NCBI GenBank assembly: GCA_965112735.1
Contig: OZ218963.1
Coordinates: 2,108,001-2,172,000 of the forward strand
DNA: 64,000 nucleotides
Origin: Phaeosaccion multiseriatum
Taxonomy: Eukaryota; Ochrophyta, other classes
Direction: 5' to 3'
Within the stretch, counting starts at the first letter, position 1. The number at the start of each line of letters is the position of its first letter. The notes under the pieces were generated by a model. That model was given only the letters and a program-made list of their open reading frames with translations, did not search any database and was not told the origin of the DNA. The position numbers and the translations under genes are program-made. Of the stretch, positions 46,260 through 59,000 are shown in pieces.

Positions 46260-49200
46260 CTACAGTTCTTCCCGGAAGCCCTTGTAGTGTCTGATGGCCA
46301 CGCCCGCTCCGACCAGGGCCGCCAGGCTAAACACAACAGAGGCGCCTAGGATGGTCGTCTCTCTGGAGTTGTGATCCTTTCCGCCCCCGCCGGCCGACCG
46401 CCCACGCTGTGCATCGACCTCGACCGGGGGAAGGGAAGGGTCATCAAAGGGGTTGCTGTTGGATCCCTCCTCTTCTTCGTCTCCTCCTCCTCCTCCTTCG
46501 GCTCCATCACCGGCACCAGCAGAAGTCGGTGGTGATGTCGGTGGTGATGTGGGGGGCGTGGTTGCCACTGGGGAAGAAGTGGGGGGTGAAGTTGGTGATG
46601 AAGTGGGTGGTGATGTGGGGGGTGTGGTTGCCACTGGGGAAGAAGTGGGAGGTGAAGTTGGTGATGAAGTGGGTGGTGATGTGGGGGGTGTGGTTGCCAC
46701 TGGGGAAGAAGTGGGGGGTGAAGTTGGTGATGAAGTGGGTGGTGATGTGGGGGGCGTGGTTGCCACTGGGGGAGAAGTGGGCGCTACAACTGTACCTTCA
46801 TCTTCCTCTCCTGCCGGCGCAGGCGTCGTATCCTCAGCGTCTCCGCCCTGGCGAGATTCATCCTCGTCGGCAGTTGGTGCGAGCGAAGCCGTGGCCTCGG
46901 CGGTGGGGGCGGCTGTGGATCGAGGAGTAGGCCTGGTTGTAGGCGAAGCTCTAGGGGCTGCTGTGGGTGTTTCGGTTGCCTGGGAACACGGGAGAAGCAA
47001 GGATACGAACAGAGTTTCGAAAGTTTCGAAGTAAGTCAAAGGGTACCCCTAAATAAGGGGAAAGGGGGATGGGGGGGGGGGGGGGGCAAGGGGCTCCTTC
47101 CCTCGACAGGCTCACAATACACAAAAAAAGGCAGTGCTATGACCGGCGTTGACCGCGCGACCCGACACGCAACACGTACCTCAGTTGGTGCTGCAGTTGG
47201 TACAGCAGTTGGTGCTTCAGCTGACTCGTCAGGAGGCAACTCAGTTGACTGGTCAGACGTAAGTGCCTCGGGTGCCTGAGACGAGACGAACAAAACAACG
47301 TCACAACAGGGTCACAAAGCGTGTGGAAGAGGTTGCCTCTAACAGCCGACCGACATACAACTCCCTCCCCCACCATACGACGGCTCCTCAGCACGAGTAC
47401 TTGCTTCTACAAACCATGCGGGGCTGGAAACCACAGACGTACCTCAGTCGGAGGCTCCGTGGGTGGAGCCGTTGGTGGTACAGTGGGAGCCACGACGGTA
47501 GGGGCTACTGTGGGTGGGGCCGTCGGGGTACGGGTGGGGGTCAAGGTGGGGGGTGACGTTGGCAGAGCAGTAGGAGCACGAGTGGGTGCCGCAGTGGGCG
47601 TTGCAGTGGGTGGGGCAGTAGGGCGCGAGGTTGGCGGGCTGGTGGGTGGTCGCGTTGGAGAGGGAGATGGGGGTGGTTGTGACACCGAAGGGGCAGCAGC
47701 CGCACCTCCGAACATGTTGATGCCCGCGCACGAGGGGAACGGGCAGGGTAAGTTGAACATTCTGAATCCCTGGGATTGGGCGTCTTCAACAATGGTGAAG
47801 GCCACCATGTAGATCTCGCCTCTGCCGTCCTCTGCGAGAGTCGCCTGTTTCGTCAAGTGACGGGTAGGTTAAGTAGGTAGGAAGAAAAGGAGGAAGGGGG
47901 GAAGGAGGTGGGTAGGTGGGTGGGTAGGTGCAAGCACAAGGTAAGGGACAAGGGAAGAGGAAAGAAGAGAGGGACGGAGTTAAGGGGGTGGTGGCTGCTT
48001 CTCTGGGAGGCGGGAACATACACCAACAGCAGAGCAGCCACAGCAGGCAAACAGCAGCTGCAACAGCAGCAGTAGCAGTAGCAGTAGCAGCCGCAGGAGG
48101 AGGCACAAACAGCATGTACAGTAAAGCAACACCGCACCTGCAATGGCGTGTCTACCCCGCCCCAGAACTCCGCCAGGCTCCAGCCCTCGTCGGTGTCAAG
48201 CCGCACGAACTTGTTGTCTCCACCGTAGTCCGCAAAGAAGTAGTCCCCATTGTAAGCATCCGCAAATTGGACTCCGCGGTACACTTGTGTAAGAGCACAA
48301 GAGACGGAGCGAGGGAGTGACAAGGGCGAAAAATTAGCAGGGGCAGGTGTAAAGGGGTAGAGAGCAAGGACGAGCGGGGGAGTGATAACAGAAAAAGCAT
48401 GGAGGGGTATGCATGCCAAGTGGAGAGCACACCATGAACAAGTCCACAATCCTCCGCAGCAAAGTTCTGCTCGCTCCATCTGCGCTTGTTGATATTTGGG
48501 TTGAAAAGGACGAAAGAAGCCAACAGGGTGTCCTTTGTTGACAATAGTTGTCTTTTATTCTCCCCGCACCAAGAGAGAGAACGACAATCACTACCGCAAC
48601 TCACCAAATCCTCCGGTGACGGAGAAGCCAGTCACGGTGTCGTCACTGCAGTGTGTGTCCCCGGGGTGGCAGTACTCGTACATTGGCAGTTCTTGAAGAG
48701 AGAAAGCAACATTGGGAAGGAGAGAGGGGGGGGCGATGGGAAGTGATTGAGTGACTCCCAGAGGGTGTTACGTGTGTTGACTTCCGGCCAGCGACAGAAA
48801 AGCAGGGAGAGAGAGAGAGAGAGAGAGTTCCAACCAGCAGGGGCGGCTTGGACAGGGGGGGGGTAGACGCGGAAAAAGAGAAGCAACCACACCCATTTTG
48901 GACCGTCAGGGAAAAGAAAGACGAGTGCAACACAGCACGTTGAGCAAGGCAGCAATGGGATAGAGTCATGCGCCTCACATATCAGAAATGTGTCTCCCTA
49001 ACTCACCCATAGACCCCAGGAGCGCAGCGCACTGTCCTGGAGAGGCCCTCACACTGTTGCACTTTCCGCCCTCGAAGGTGGGCCATCCGTGGTTTGTGCC
49101 TCCCGTAACGATGCGAACCATCTCCACGGCGGACTGCCCCACGTCTCCGCATATGTAGTCGCCAGTGAGCCTGTCGAAGCTACACCTCCAGGGGTTGCGC

Positions 49201-50892
49201 AGCCCCCAGGCCCACACCTCCTCCCGGCCTTGCCCTGCCTGGCCCGCAAAGGGGTTGGAGGGGGGGATAGAGTAGAGGCCATCGTCCGAGACAGTGGCAC
49301 TCGTGGATACGCGAATGCGCAGAATCTTGCCATTCAGTGACTGCGTATCCTGGGCCGTGTCCAAGGGGTCGTTTTGGTTGCCTCCGTCCCCCGACGAAAT
49401 ATACAAATCCAAAGCGTCGTCGCCACCACCAAGCGTTGCCGCCGGCTTGAAGTTGAGACTGCCGCCGTTGTGATTGGCTTCCGACTGAGCAATCCTAATC
49501 ACCTTCCTCTCTGAGGCTAGCGTGGCCGCTGCGTCCCCTGCGCGGTACTGAAGGCGAGACACCTGCGTGTTCCTCGCGTTCTCGTATTTGTTGGGCCCAG
49601 GAAGGGTGGGGTCCATGAGGGTGTAGGCGATGAAGAACATTCCGGTGGAGTCGAAGTCCTACACGTGTGTGTGTGTGTACGTATGGGTGTGTGTGCGTGT
49701 GTGTGTGAGTGAGTGTGTGTGTGTTGGGGTGGGGGGGTGAGAAGAGTGAACACCTTTCTTAGGTTATGGGCGGGGGAGCGGGCAGCAATGCAGCGTGCTG
49801 CGGACAAGACCACATGCATGTGTAATGTCCTGCTTGCATCTATTTCCTTGATTCGTTTCTCATCTCCTCCTCCTCCTCCTCCTTACCGGCGCGAAGGCAA
49901 GTCCGAGCAAACCCTGTTCCCCACCCACCAAGAACTCGGTCAGCGACTGAGCACACGGGGGGGAGGGAGGGAGGGAGGGAGTAAGGGGGGAGGGAGAGGC
50001 GACGCTTGTCAGGGACTAAAATGGCCTGACTTACCCCCGGGACAGAAAGAGCGAGAGCGAGAGAGAGAGAGAACGAAAAAGAGAAACAGATAAAAAGGGA
50101 GAGGAGAGCGAGAACGAACGAGAGAGAGAGAAGAAGGAAAGCTGCTGAGCCAGGTGCAGAAAGGGGGTTGTTGAGACTCACCGAAATGTCCACAATGAGG
50201 GTGCTGCTCGATACTGTTGCGGAGTGAGCAATCTCTGTAATCTCCCCCGATTGGGATACAAGCCACCACGCATCCTTCCCCGGGTGGTACTTTGCGTCCA
50301 GCACTGCCCGCGGTCGACTGCTATCCGGAAGTGATGGGAAAATGTCCTCGAACGACCCCTCTCCCACAGTATCTGTGGACGTGTCGAAAGGGTAGCTGTA
50401 GTATATTTCTGACGAGTTGGCATCGCAATAGTCCGCGGCGGAGGAGATGCCCATCAGTGCCCGGTCCGCGTCGCTGCATGCCCCCATGAACTCCTCACAC
50501 CAGCTGGTTTTCATCATGAAGATGCCCTTCTCGTTGAGATGCAGAGTCCATGGATGGCAGTCCCCACATTCCACCTGCGCGGACAGAAGTAGCATACATT
50601 TAGCAGTGAGTGGGAAGGCGCGAGAGAATTAAAAAAAATGCAGACCCTTTCCCCCCACACACTGTACCTGCATGTGGTAGGCCTGGCATGCGGCGCTCAA
50701 GCCACCAATAGCCCTTGCCTGGATGGCGCTGTCCTGCGCAGCATCACAGCAACTCCCACTGGGTTCACTATTCACGACTGTGCAATAACTCAGCGACAGT
50801 TCGACCGGGTACGTGAAATCAAGGCATTGTGGGTGCCCAGCAATGTATTGCAAAAGCCCCAGCAACCACAGCAACGAAAGGCGGAAGAACAT
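46260..50892 (-). CDS. HHIP-like / glucose-sorbosone dehydrogenase-type ectoprotein, membrane anchored
   Basis: Nine phase-consistent exons: 50668-50892, 50182-50574, 49887-49946, 49007-49658, 48605-48691, 48138-48283, 47443-47844, 47180-47275, 46260-46979; about 926 residues. The signal peptide MFFRLSLLWLLGLLQYIAG is followed by a Cys-rich folate-receptor-like segment (HPQCLDF, SCCDAAQ). Next comes the six-bladed propeller of HHIP-like/sorbosone dehydrogenases (GGEQGLLGLAFAP, NHNGGSLNF, WAWGLRNPWR, FADYGGDNKFVRL). The last three exons encode a Pro/Thr stalk with 22-residue repeats, then a hydrophobic helix TTILGASVVFSLAALVGAG and a short basic tail. It should be a type I surface protein. In animals HHIP binds Hedgehog; in other eukaryotes the ligand or substrate is unknown, and PQQ dependence cannot be judged here. 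Confidence 0.88.
46545..46780 (-). repeat. 66-bp tandem repeat coding the PT-rich stalk
   Basis: About three and a half copies of a unit coding TSPPTSSPTSPPTSSPVATT-PP, very similar in DNA sequence, which suggests recent expansion or homogenisation. Confidence 0.9.
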
Positions 50893-51520
50893 GCGTGTAC
50901 ACAGCAGGGCGTACGCCCTGACTACTGATGCTGCACCTGTGGCACCCCACCCTGGTGTGAGAGTCAGAGCAAGAATATCTGGTTGGTCCGAGATCTCTCT
51001 CGGTGCTCCTTCGACGTACTGCTGCTGGACTTCAGCTCCTGAGCCTTTCTAATGGTACTGCCGCTGACACATTGGTTGTCTCTATGTCCTTCGCCCCGCT
51101 GTGTCCATCTCCTCTCTCTCTCTTCTGAACGGGAATAGAAGCAACCAGATTGATCCGGCGGCGGGCTTGGCATGACCCACGTATTCTCAGTTTCAATTTC
51201 AATTTACAAATTCGGGATCCATTCACACCCCCCCCTTGTTCGACCCCTGACACACTATCCGCTATCCGCTATCGCCGGCGCCAGCCGGCGCGCTATCCGC
51301 TATCGGCAGCGTCAGCCGGCTTTGGGGGGGGGGGTTGTTGGGGCGTGCTATCCGCCAGCCGGCGCGCTATCCGCTATCGGCCGGCGCCAGCCGGCACGCT
51401 ATCCGCTATCGGCCGCGGCCGATAGCGCGCTATCGAGAATGTGGGCGATAGTGTGTCAGGGGTCGACCTTGTAAAACTCATGGCCAAGGATGTATGTGAT
51501 TAGCGAGAAGGAGTGTACAG
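50893..51520. other. Intergenic region containing element C
   Basis: Lies upstream of the ectoprotein gene and downstream of COQ5, so the ectoprotein promoter should be here. The 227-bp inverted-repeat element occupies 51240-51466. Confidence 0.5.
51240..51466 (+). mobile_element. Element C: 227-bp inverted-repeat element with 6-bp target duplication
   Basis: Perfect 20-bp termini TCGACCCCTGACACACTATC (51240-51259) and its reverse complement (51447-51466). The hexamer CCTTGT flanks both sides (51234-51239, 51467-51472). The interior is GC-rich, built of CTATCCGCTATCGGC and GCCGGCGCCAGCCGGC pieces that are themselves palindromic. No coding capacity. Terminus-like fragments occur at 42396 and 53788. 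Confidence 0.82.
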
Positions 51521-53593
<2,073 letters not shown>

Positions 53594-53979
53594 AAACAAA
53601 AGGGACTAGGCGACAGACGGACGGAGAAGAGCTAAGAGGACGGGGACGGGACGAAAAAAGGGATTGCCTGGATATCTGGGGAAGGATGGGTGGCCGTTCA
53701 GTTTCCGTTTCAGTTTGTTGACCTTTGCCCCCTTCTCTGACTCTCGACCCTGGACAAGGTTACGGCCGCTCCCTATCGAAAAAACCTGTCAGGGGTCGAA
53801 TACAAGAAGAGCGTGATAGGGGAGGTTCTCCCGTAACTGCGCGTCAGGCAAGCTGTGGTAGTATTTCTTGTGGAGCGTATGCTTTAAGACAGCCACTGCA
53901 GGGCCAACAACGCGGCCTATGCACTGCCAAAAGCAGACGATAGGTACATATTTACGTAAGCTTACTTAAGGAACTGGGG
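53594..53979. other. Intergenic region upstream of COQ5
   Basis: Should contain the COQ5 promoter. It holds TCGACCCTGGACA at about 53744 and TGTCAGGGGTCGA at about 53788, a short imperfect inverted pair related to the ends of element C. Confidence 0.5.
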
Positions 53980-54477
53980 CTACTGAGCTAACCAATGATC
54001 TGTAGCCGCTTGCTGCTGCTCGAACTGGAGAGGCATCATCCCGACGGTGCCGGCAATGCGTGCGGGCCCTGGCACGCCGCGCTCCTCCGAAAGAACGACG
54101 TCGTTGGCGCCGACCAGCCACACCATCGAGCCAGGCAGGCTCGCAGCTACCACCCTTTGCTCTGCTGCGCCACAGCACGTCTCGTCCTCCGTGCTCGAGC
54201 AGTACCGGGCCTCTGGCAGGTTGCTCACTCGTGATCTCTGCCCTGCACCACGTGCCGTCCTCTCCGTGCTCGAGGTGTCGTGGTGAGACTGGGGCTGTTG
54301 CGGACTCGTGACCTCTGCGGGACCGCTACAGCACGTGTCGTCCTCCGTAATACAGCTGTACCGGGACTGAGCCTGCTGACCCTTGCTCTCTCCACTGCAG
54401 CATGTGCGGCCCTCCGTTCTAGAATGCTGCCTCTGCCTCCTCCTCTGCCCTGCCTCGCCCTGCCTCTGCTGGTGCAT
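53980..54477 (-). CDS. Low-complexity ORF with repeated Cys-Cys motif, doubtful gene
   Basis: 165-codon ORF. It contains diverged internal repeats of the type TE(D/G)xTCC(S/G)G with Gln/Ser/Arg-rich spacers (about three copies), and a C-terminus with MVWLVGANDVVLSEERG. No family recognised. Codon usage is not obviously constrained, and adjacent DNA is tandemly repeated. It may be an exon of a longer minus-strand gene extending to about 55500, or noncoding. Confidence 0.3.
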   Translation of the reverse strand: MHQQRQGEAGQRRRQRQHSRTEGRTCCSGESKGQQAQSRYSCITEDDTCCSGPAEVTSPQQPQSHHDTSSTERTARGAGQRSRVSNLPEARYCSSTEDETCCGAAEQRVVAASLPGSMVWLVGANDVVLSEERGVPGPARIAGTVGMMPLQFEQQQAATDHWLAQ

Positions 54478-54888
54478 ATCCCCCCTCCCTCTAGTCTACT
54501 GCCTCCGCGTCTTCCCTGGCTGGTTGCCACTCGCGTCTGCCGTCGTGGTGGAGGCAACGTAGTACTCCTGAGAAGGCAGCCTCGCCGGGGGGGGGGGGGG
54601 AGCCTCTCTCTGCCTGGTGGGTCTGAGTCGTGGTTGGCTTGGCTGGTGGCCGTGTGGTGGGGGCGGCACAGCAGCTGCTGCAGGCCCTCCTGCTGGCGGT
54701 GGTGGCTGTGGCTGAGGCGATACTCCTAGCGGCTGACGCCATTGTCGGCGTCGGGGTAAAGGATCAGAATGGCGGAGTGGTGGGGTGTCATGGCTGGGCT
54801 AATTCTCCACTCCTTCCCCCCCCCCCCCTGTCGCTTGTTGGCCGAGAGCAGCAGCAGCAGCAGCCAGTATGCAGTGCCCTTTGGCGGA

Positions 54889-55551
54889 GTGGTGGGACGT
54901 GGTAATCCACCGGCCTTGGGCTGCTTCCCCAACCCCCCCACCTGTATCCATTGATGTCGGTGCCCTTCTTGGAACTCCCTCCTCCTCACAGGAGAAGAAC
55001 CTGCCTCCCCCTTCTTCTTCCCCAGTATCCATTCGTGCGGGCGGCGCAGCAGGGCAGAGCGAGTCCTGGTGTACCTGATGAGAAAGCTGAAGCTGCTGTG
55101 GTGCTGCTGCTGCTGCTGCCGAGTTGTGAGGGAACTGATGCTGGTGGTCCATGCCCGTGCCATTTTTCCGCAAAGTCTTTTAAAGACCTAGTTTATGGCA
55201 TTTCTCTCGCCCCACAGTGGTGGGACGTGCTAATCCACCGCTGCCTTGGGCTGTTTCCCCCCCCCCCCCCCCACCTGTATCCATTAATGTCGGTGCCCTT
55301 CTTCGAACTCCCTTCTCCTCACAGGAGAAGAACCTGCCTCCCCCTTCTTCTTCCCCAGTATCCATTCGTGCGGGCGGCACAGCAGGGCAGAGCGAGTCCT
55401 GGTGTACCTGATGAGAAAGCTGAAGCTGCTGTGGTGCTGCTGCTGCTGCTGCCGACTTGTGAGGGAGCTGGTGCTGGTGGTCCATGCCCGTGCCATTTTT
55501 CCGCAAAGTCTTTTTAAGACCTAGTTTATGGCATTTTTCTCGCCCCACAGT
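54889..55551. repeat. Two tandem copies of a 328-332-bp unit
   Basis: Copy 1 (about 54889-55216) and copy 2 (about 55217-55551) share the blocks GGTGGGACGTG, CACAGGAGAAGAACCTGCC and TTATGGCATTT-CTCGCCCC with few changes. Each copy has the same long minus-strand ORF frame (start context MDHQHQ, then QQLQLSHQVHQDSLCP), so the unit may be a duplicated exon. Confidence 0.85.
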
Positions 55552-56008
55552 CCGCCACGGGGTGGGAAGTACCTCAGAGGATTGATAGCGCTTTTTTCGG
55601 TGCGCCTGCTGGTGAAAGAAGCTCGGTCCGCCGAGGAGTGTGTGTGGAGAAAGACCGTCTAAAGCACGAAAAAGGGGGCGCAGACAGGGACGCAGCCAGC
55701 GACATTTTCCGAGTCAAGGGTCCCCCTTGGCAAAAATACGCACCCCCCTGGATTAAGAAGGGAGGTTTCTCCTCCCGCTCGTTAACTCGCTTGGAGGAAA
55801 AATTCTCCCCGGGCTTCGCCCGGGGAGAACCTCCCCTATAAATTTTCTTACCCTCCACCGTTGAGGTGGCCCCAAAGGACTTGACCCTTCGACTCTTCAA
55901 CAACGCAGAGAGCTTTCTAGATGACCATTTTTACATTATGCCTCTTCATTTCACTTCCACGCAACAACACAAAAACGAGTTGATTGTGCGGCCGCTGTGC
56001 CCACAAGC
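55552..56008. other. Intergenic region with a perfect hairpin
   Basis: A 12-bp stem TTCTCCCCGGGC-ttc-GCCCGGGGAGAA lies at 55803-55829. The surroundings (55640-55845) look like a repeat fragment with a short ORF that I do not consider a gene. The 3' end of YME1 follows. Confidence 0.5.
55803..55829. repeat. 27-base perfect hairpin
   Basis: Two 12-base arms around a TTC loop, G+C-rich. Could be part of a repeat, an RNA stem or a processing signal. Confidence 0.7.
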
Positions 56009-59000
56009 TCAAACCAGCGGCTTGGAGAGCGGCTTCTTCGGTGGTGGCGAAGGCCCCTTGTTCTTGTCCGCCTCCTGTGGTGTGTGTGGTCCCGACGGGC
56101 TTGCGCCTCCCGCTCCCCTCCCCGCTGCCCCGGCCTTCTTCGTAGCGCCACCGACCCTCTCCTGAAGGGCCTTCTTGGCTGCGTCCGCCCGCTTGCTCAC
56201 GCTCGAGGTGGTCTCCCGTCCCACCCCCTTGCCTGCCAAGAGGTCTTTAATCTCGTCACCGCTGAGCGTCTCGTACTCCATCAGGGTCTGAGGCCGATGT
56301 GACGTGATACACACACACGTGGTGATGTCATTTATCGGACACCATTTGGAGGTGACCACGCAGAAAAGCAACAGGTAGATTCGGTCACTCGCTCGCTCCC
56401 TTCCCTCCCCTGACAAGGAACTGCCCGACAGACTGAGAAGAGAGCAATCCCCCCCCCCACCCCCGGCCTCTACCACCCACCCAATCCCAGTCATAAAGCC
56501 TCCCCTCTGATCCCAATCTGTCAGAAAGCCTCCCCTTTTACCCCCCCCCTCCACCCTCCACCTCTCCCCTTTTCTACACTAAATGTTACTAGGCAAACTT
56601 CCCTCCCCACCCAACCCCACCGTAGCCCTCCCTCCTTCCCTCCCTACGAGACTAACCTTGGCGACAAGGTGAAGATTGGCCACCTCCTTGGACAGCAGCT
56701 CCTTGGTACGGGTGTAGCTCTCGTCCAGCATCATGCGAATCTCTCTATCCGCCGTGTTGCGCAGCTCGCCGCTCTCGCTCTTGCCATCAAAGTACATCTT
56801 AAGAAGAGAAGAGAGGAGGAGGGAGGGGGGGGGAGGGACACAAATTTAAAAGGAGCGGCCGGGCGAGAGGGGTGGGCCAGCGTCATCCTCCTCTGAGGGC
56901 GGGGAGGGGATGATCCACGCAAGCGGCACACGCACAGGAGGGGTATACAAGAGAGCCCCGGAAGAGCACAAGCTCAAGCCTTTCAATCCTCCCTCTCTTG
57001 CCTTCCAAACTGCTATCGGCGCCCCTCCCCCCCCCTCCCCAAGCTCTGCCCCTCTCCCTGTCCCTCTCTCCCTCTCGCTGCCCACCTTTCCAATTTTGTC
57101 GTTCATGCCGAACTTTGTGACCATGAGCCTGGCGATTCGATTGGCCTGCTGAAGGTCACTGCTTGCCCCCGAGGTCACGTGCTCGGGACCCAAGATTAGC
57201 TCCTCCGCCACCCTGCGAGAGAGAGAGAGAAGGGGGGGGGAGGGGGGGTTGTGACGACAGCAACGACGTTATCACATGATAAGAGTGATGATGATGAGCA
57301 TGATACGAGGTAAGATTTACATTTATCCTATGCATCAAAACATAATACAGGCCCCACACAGGAACACACACACTCAACATGAAACATGCATCTCTCTTTG
57401 AAAACAAGTACTACAAGTGCAAGAAGGAAGGGTAGCGGGTGGCAGAGATATAGACAGCACTAGCCTTGTCGACACCGAACACCTCTCTTTGTTTTGATGA
57501 GACAGCATGTACCACCCCCTCTTTGCCCCGAATGCCGAAAGCACTGACTCACCTTCCGCCCATGCATACGTCGAGCCTCGCGAGCATCTGCTGTCTTGAC
57601 TCCGAGGTCTGGTCTCCCTCAGGGAGCTGCATGACCATGCCCAGCGCCTGCCCCCTGTCGAGTCAAGGTCGTTATTAAACAAGCAACAATGAGTTGTTCA
57701 GTCTAGGTTAAATCGATGGGTTCACAGCGACTGATGATGGTAAGAAAAAATCGCAGACGTCCGGGAGAGACGGAAACAAGCAGGAAAAGAGAAAGACCCT
57801 AAAGAAAGGTAGAGGCACACAGACAGGCAGACAGACACACAGATAGACAATATAGACTGACAGATAACACAGAGAGACAGACCGAGGGACCGACAGAGAG
57901 ACAGACAAATAGACAGAAAGGACAGACAGGCCTCATCGGTATCACTGACCTGGGCATGATGGTGGCCTTGTGAACGGGTTGGGCCCCCTTGGTGAGCAGC
58001 GCCACTAGTGCATGGCCGCCTTCGTGGTAGGCAGTCACCTGCGATGGGAAAAGACAAAGGACAAGGAGGGAAGGCCAGACAAGGAAAGAAGAGAGAAGAA
58101 GGGATACCACCAAGTACGGTAGAGTAAGGCAAGGGCTGTGGTGCGAAGGGAAGGGGAACGGCGTGATACGGGAGGGGGAGGGAGGAGGGGTGGGCTGTTT
58201 GTATAGAGAAGAAGGAAGGAAAGGGGGCCGAGCAACACGTTCTCTTCTCAGGGAGTGAAGCAAGTACATGCTTCAACCCTTCGGCAGTAGAGGCTACTAG
58301 TCACCACTGCGGCTCGCCCGAAGTTTTCCACCTCCACCTCCAGCGATCCTCCAGCCAAATATGCTGAGGGGTGTAGCACATTCCCCCACCATACAAGTTA
58401 AAGTATCCCCCTTTATCCTATCCCTCGGGTCTCTTCGTCTCTGCCTCTCGCCCCCCTCTGCCTCCGCCCTCTCTCTATCTCCCCTCGAAGCGCTCCATTC
58501 GATGATTTGGGTTATGGTTGTTCGCACCTTTGCGGTCTCCTCGGATATAACGGCGCTCTTCCTCTCCGCCCCCATGAATATCTTGTCCTTGGCCCACTCC
58601 AATGTGTCCATGGAGATGGAAGCAGCGCCCACCACAGAGGCCTTGAGTGCTGCCTGATTCACCAAGTTGGCCAAGTCCGCTCCGGACATGCCCGGTGTTC
58701 CTCTACTCATCATCATCATCATCATCATCATGAACATCATCATCATCAGTAGCAGCAGCAGCAGCAATAGCAGCAGCAAGATCAAGGGAAGGAGATGGGG
58801 TAGAAGGGGGCATGGGTGGTCATCAGCGAGGCAGTGGGGGGGGGGGGGGCGTTCTTGGTTTGATGGAGGTGAGGTGATTTATAAGTCTACCTACGAAACC
58901 CACCCAAAGAGCACCTCAGATTCGATGTACTTGAATTTATCCCCCTTCAGCAACTGGACCTTGCTGCAGGCACCACCTCCCCGTTAGATTGCCCCTTTCC

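Noticed and set aside
55638-55841. 67-codon plus-strand ORF
   Set aside because: Lies in a repeat-like fragment with the hairpin, has no flanking gene structure and no recognisable domain.
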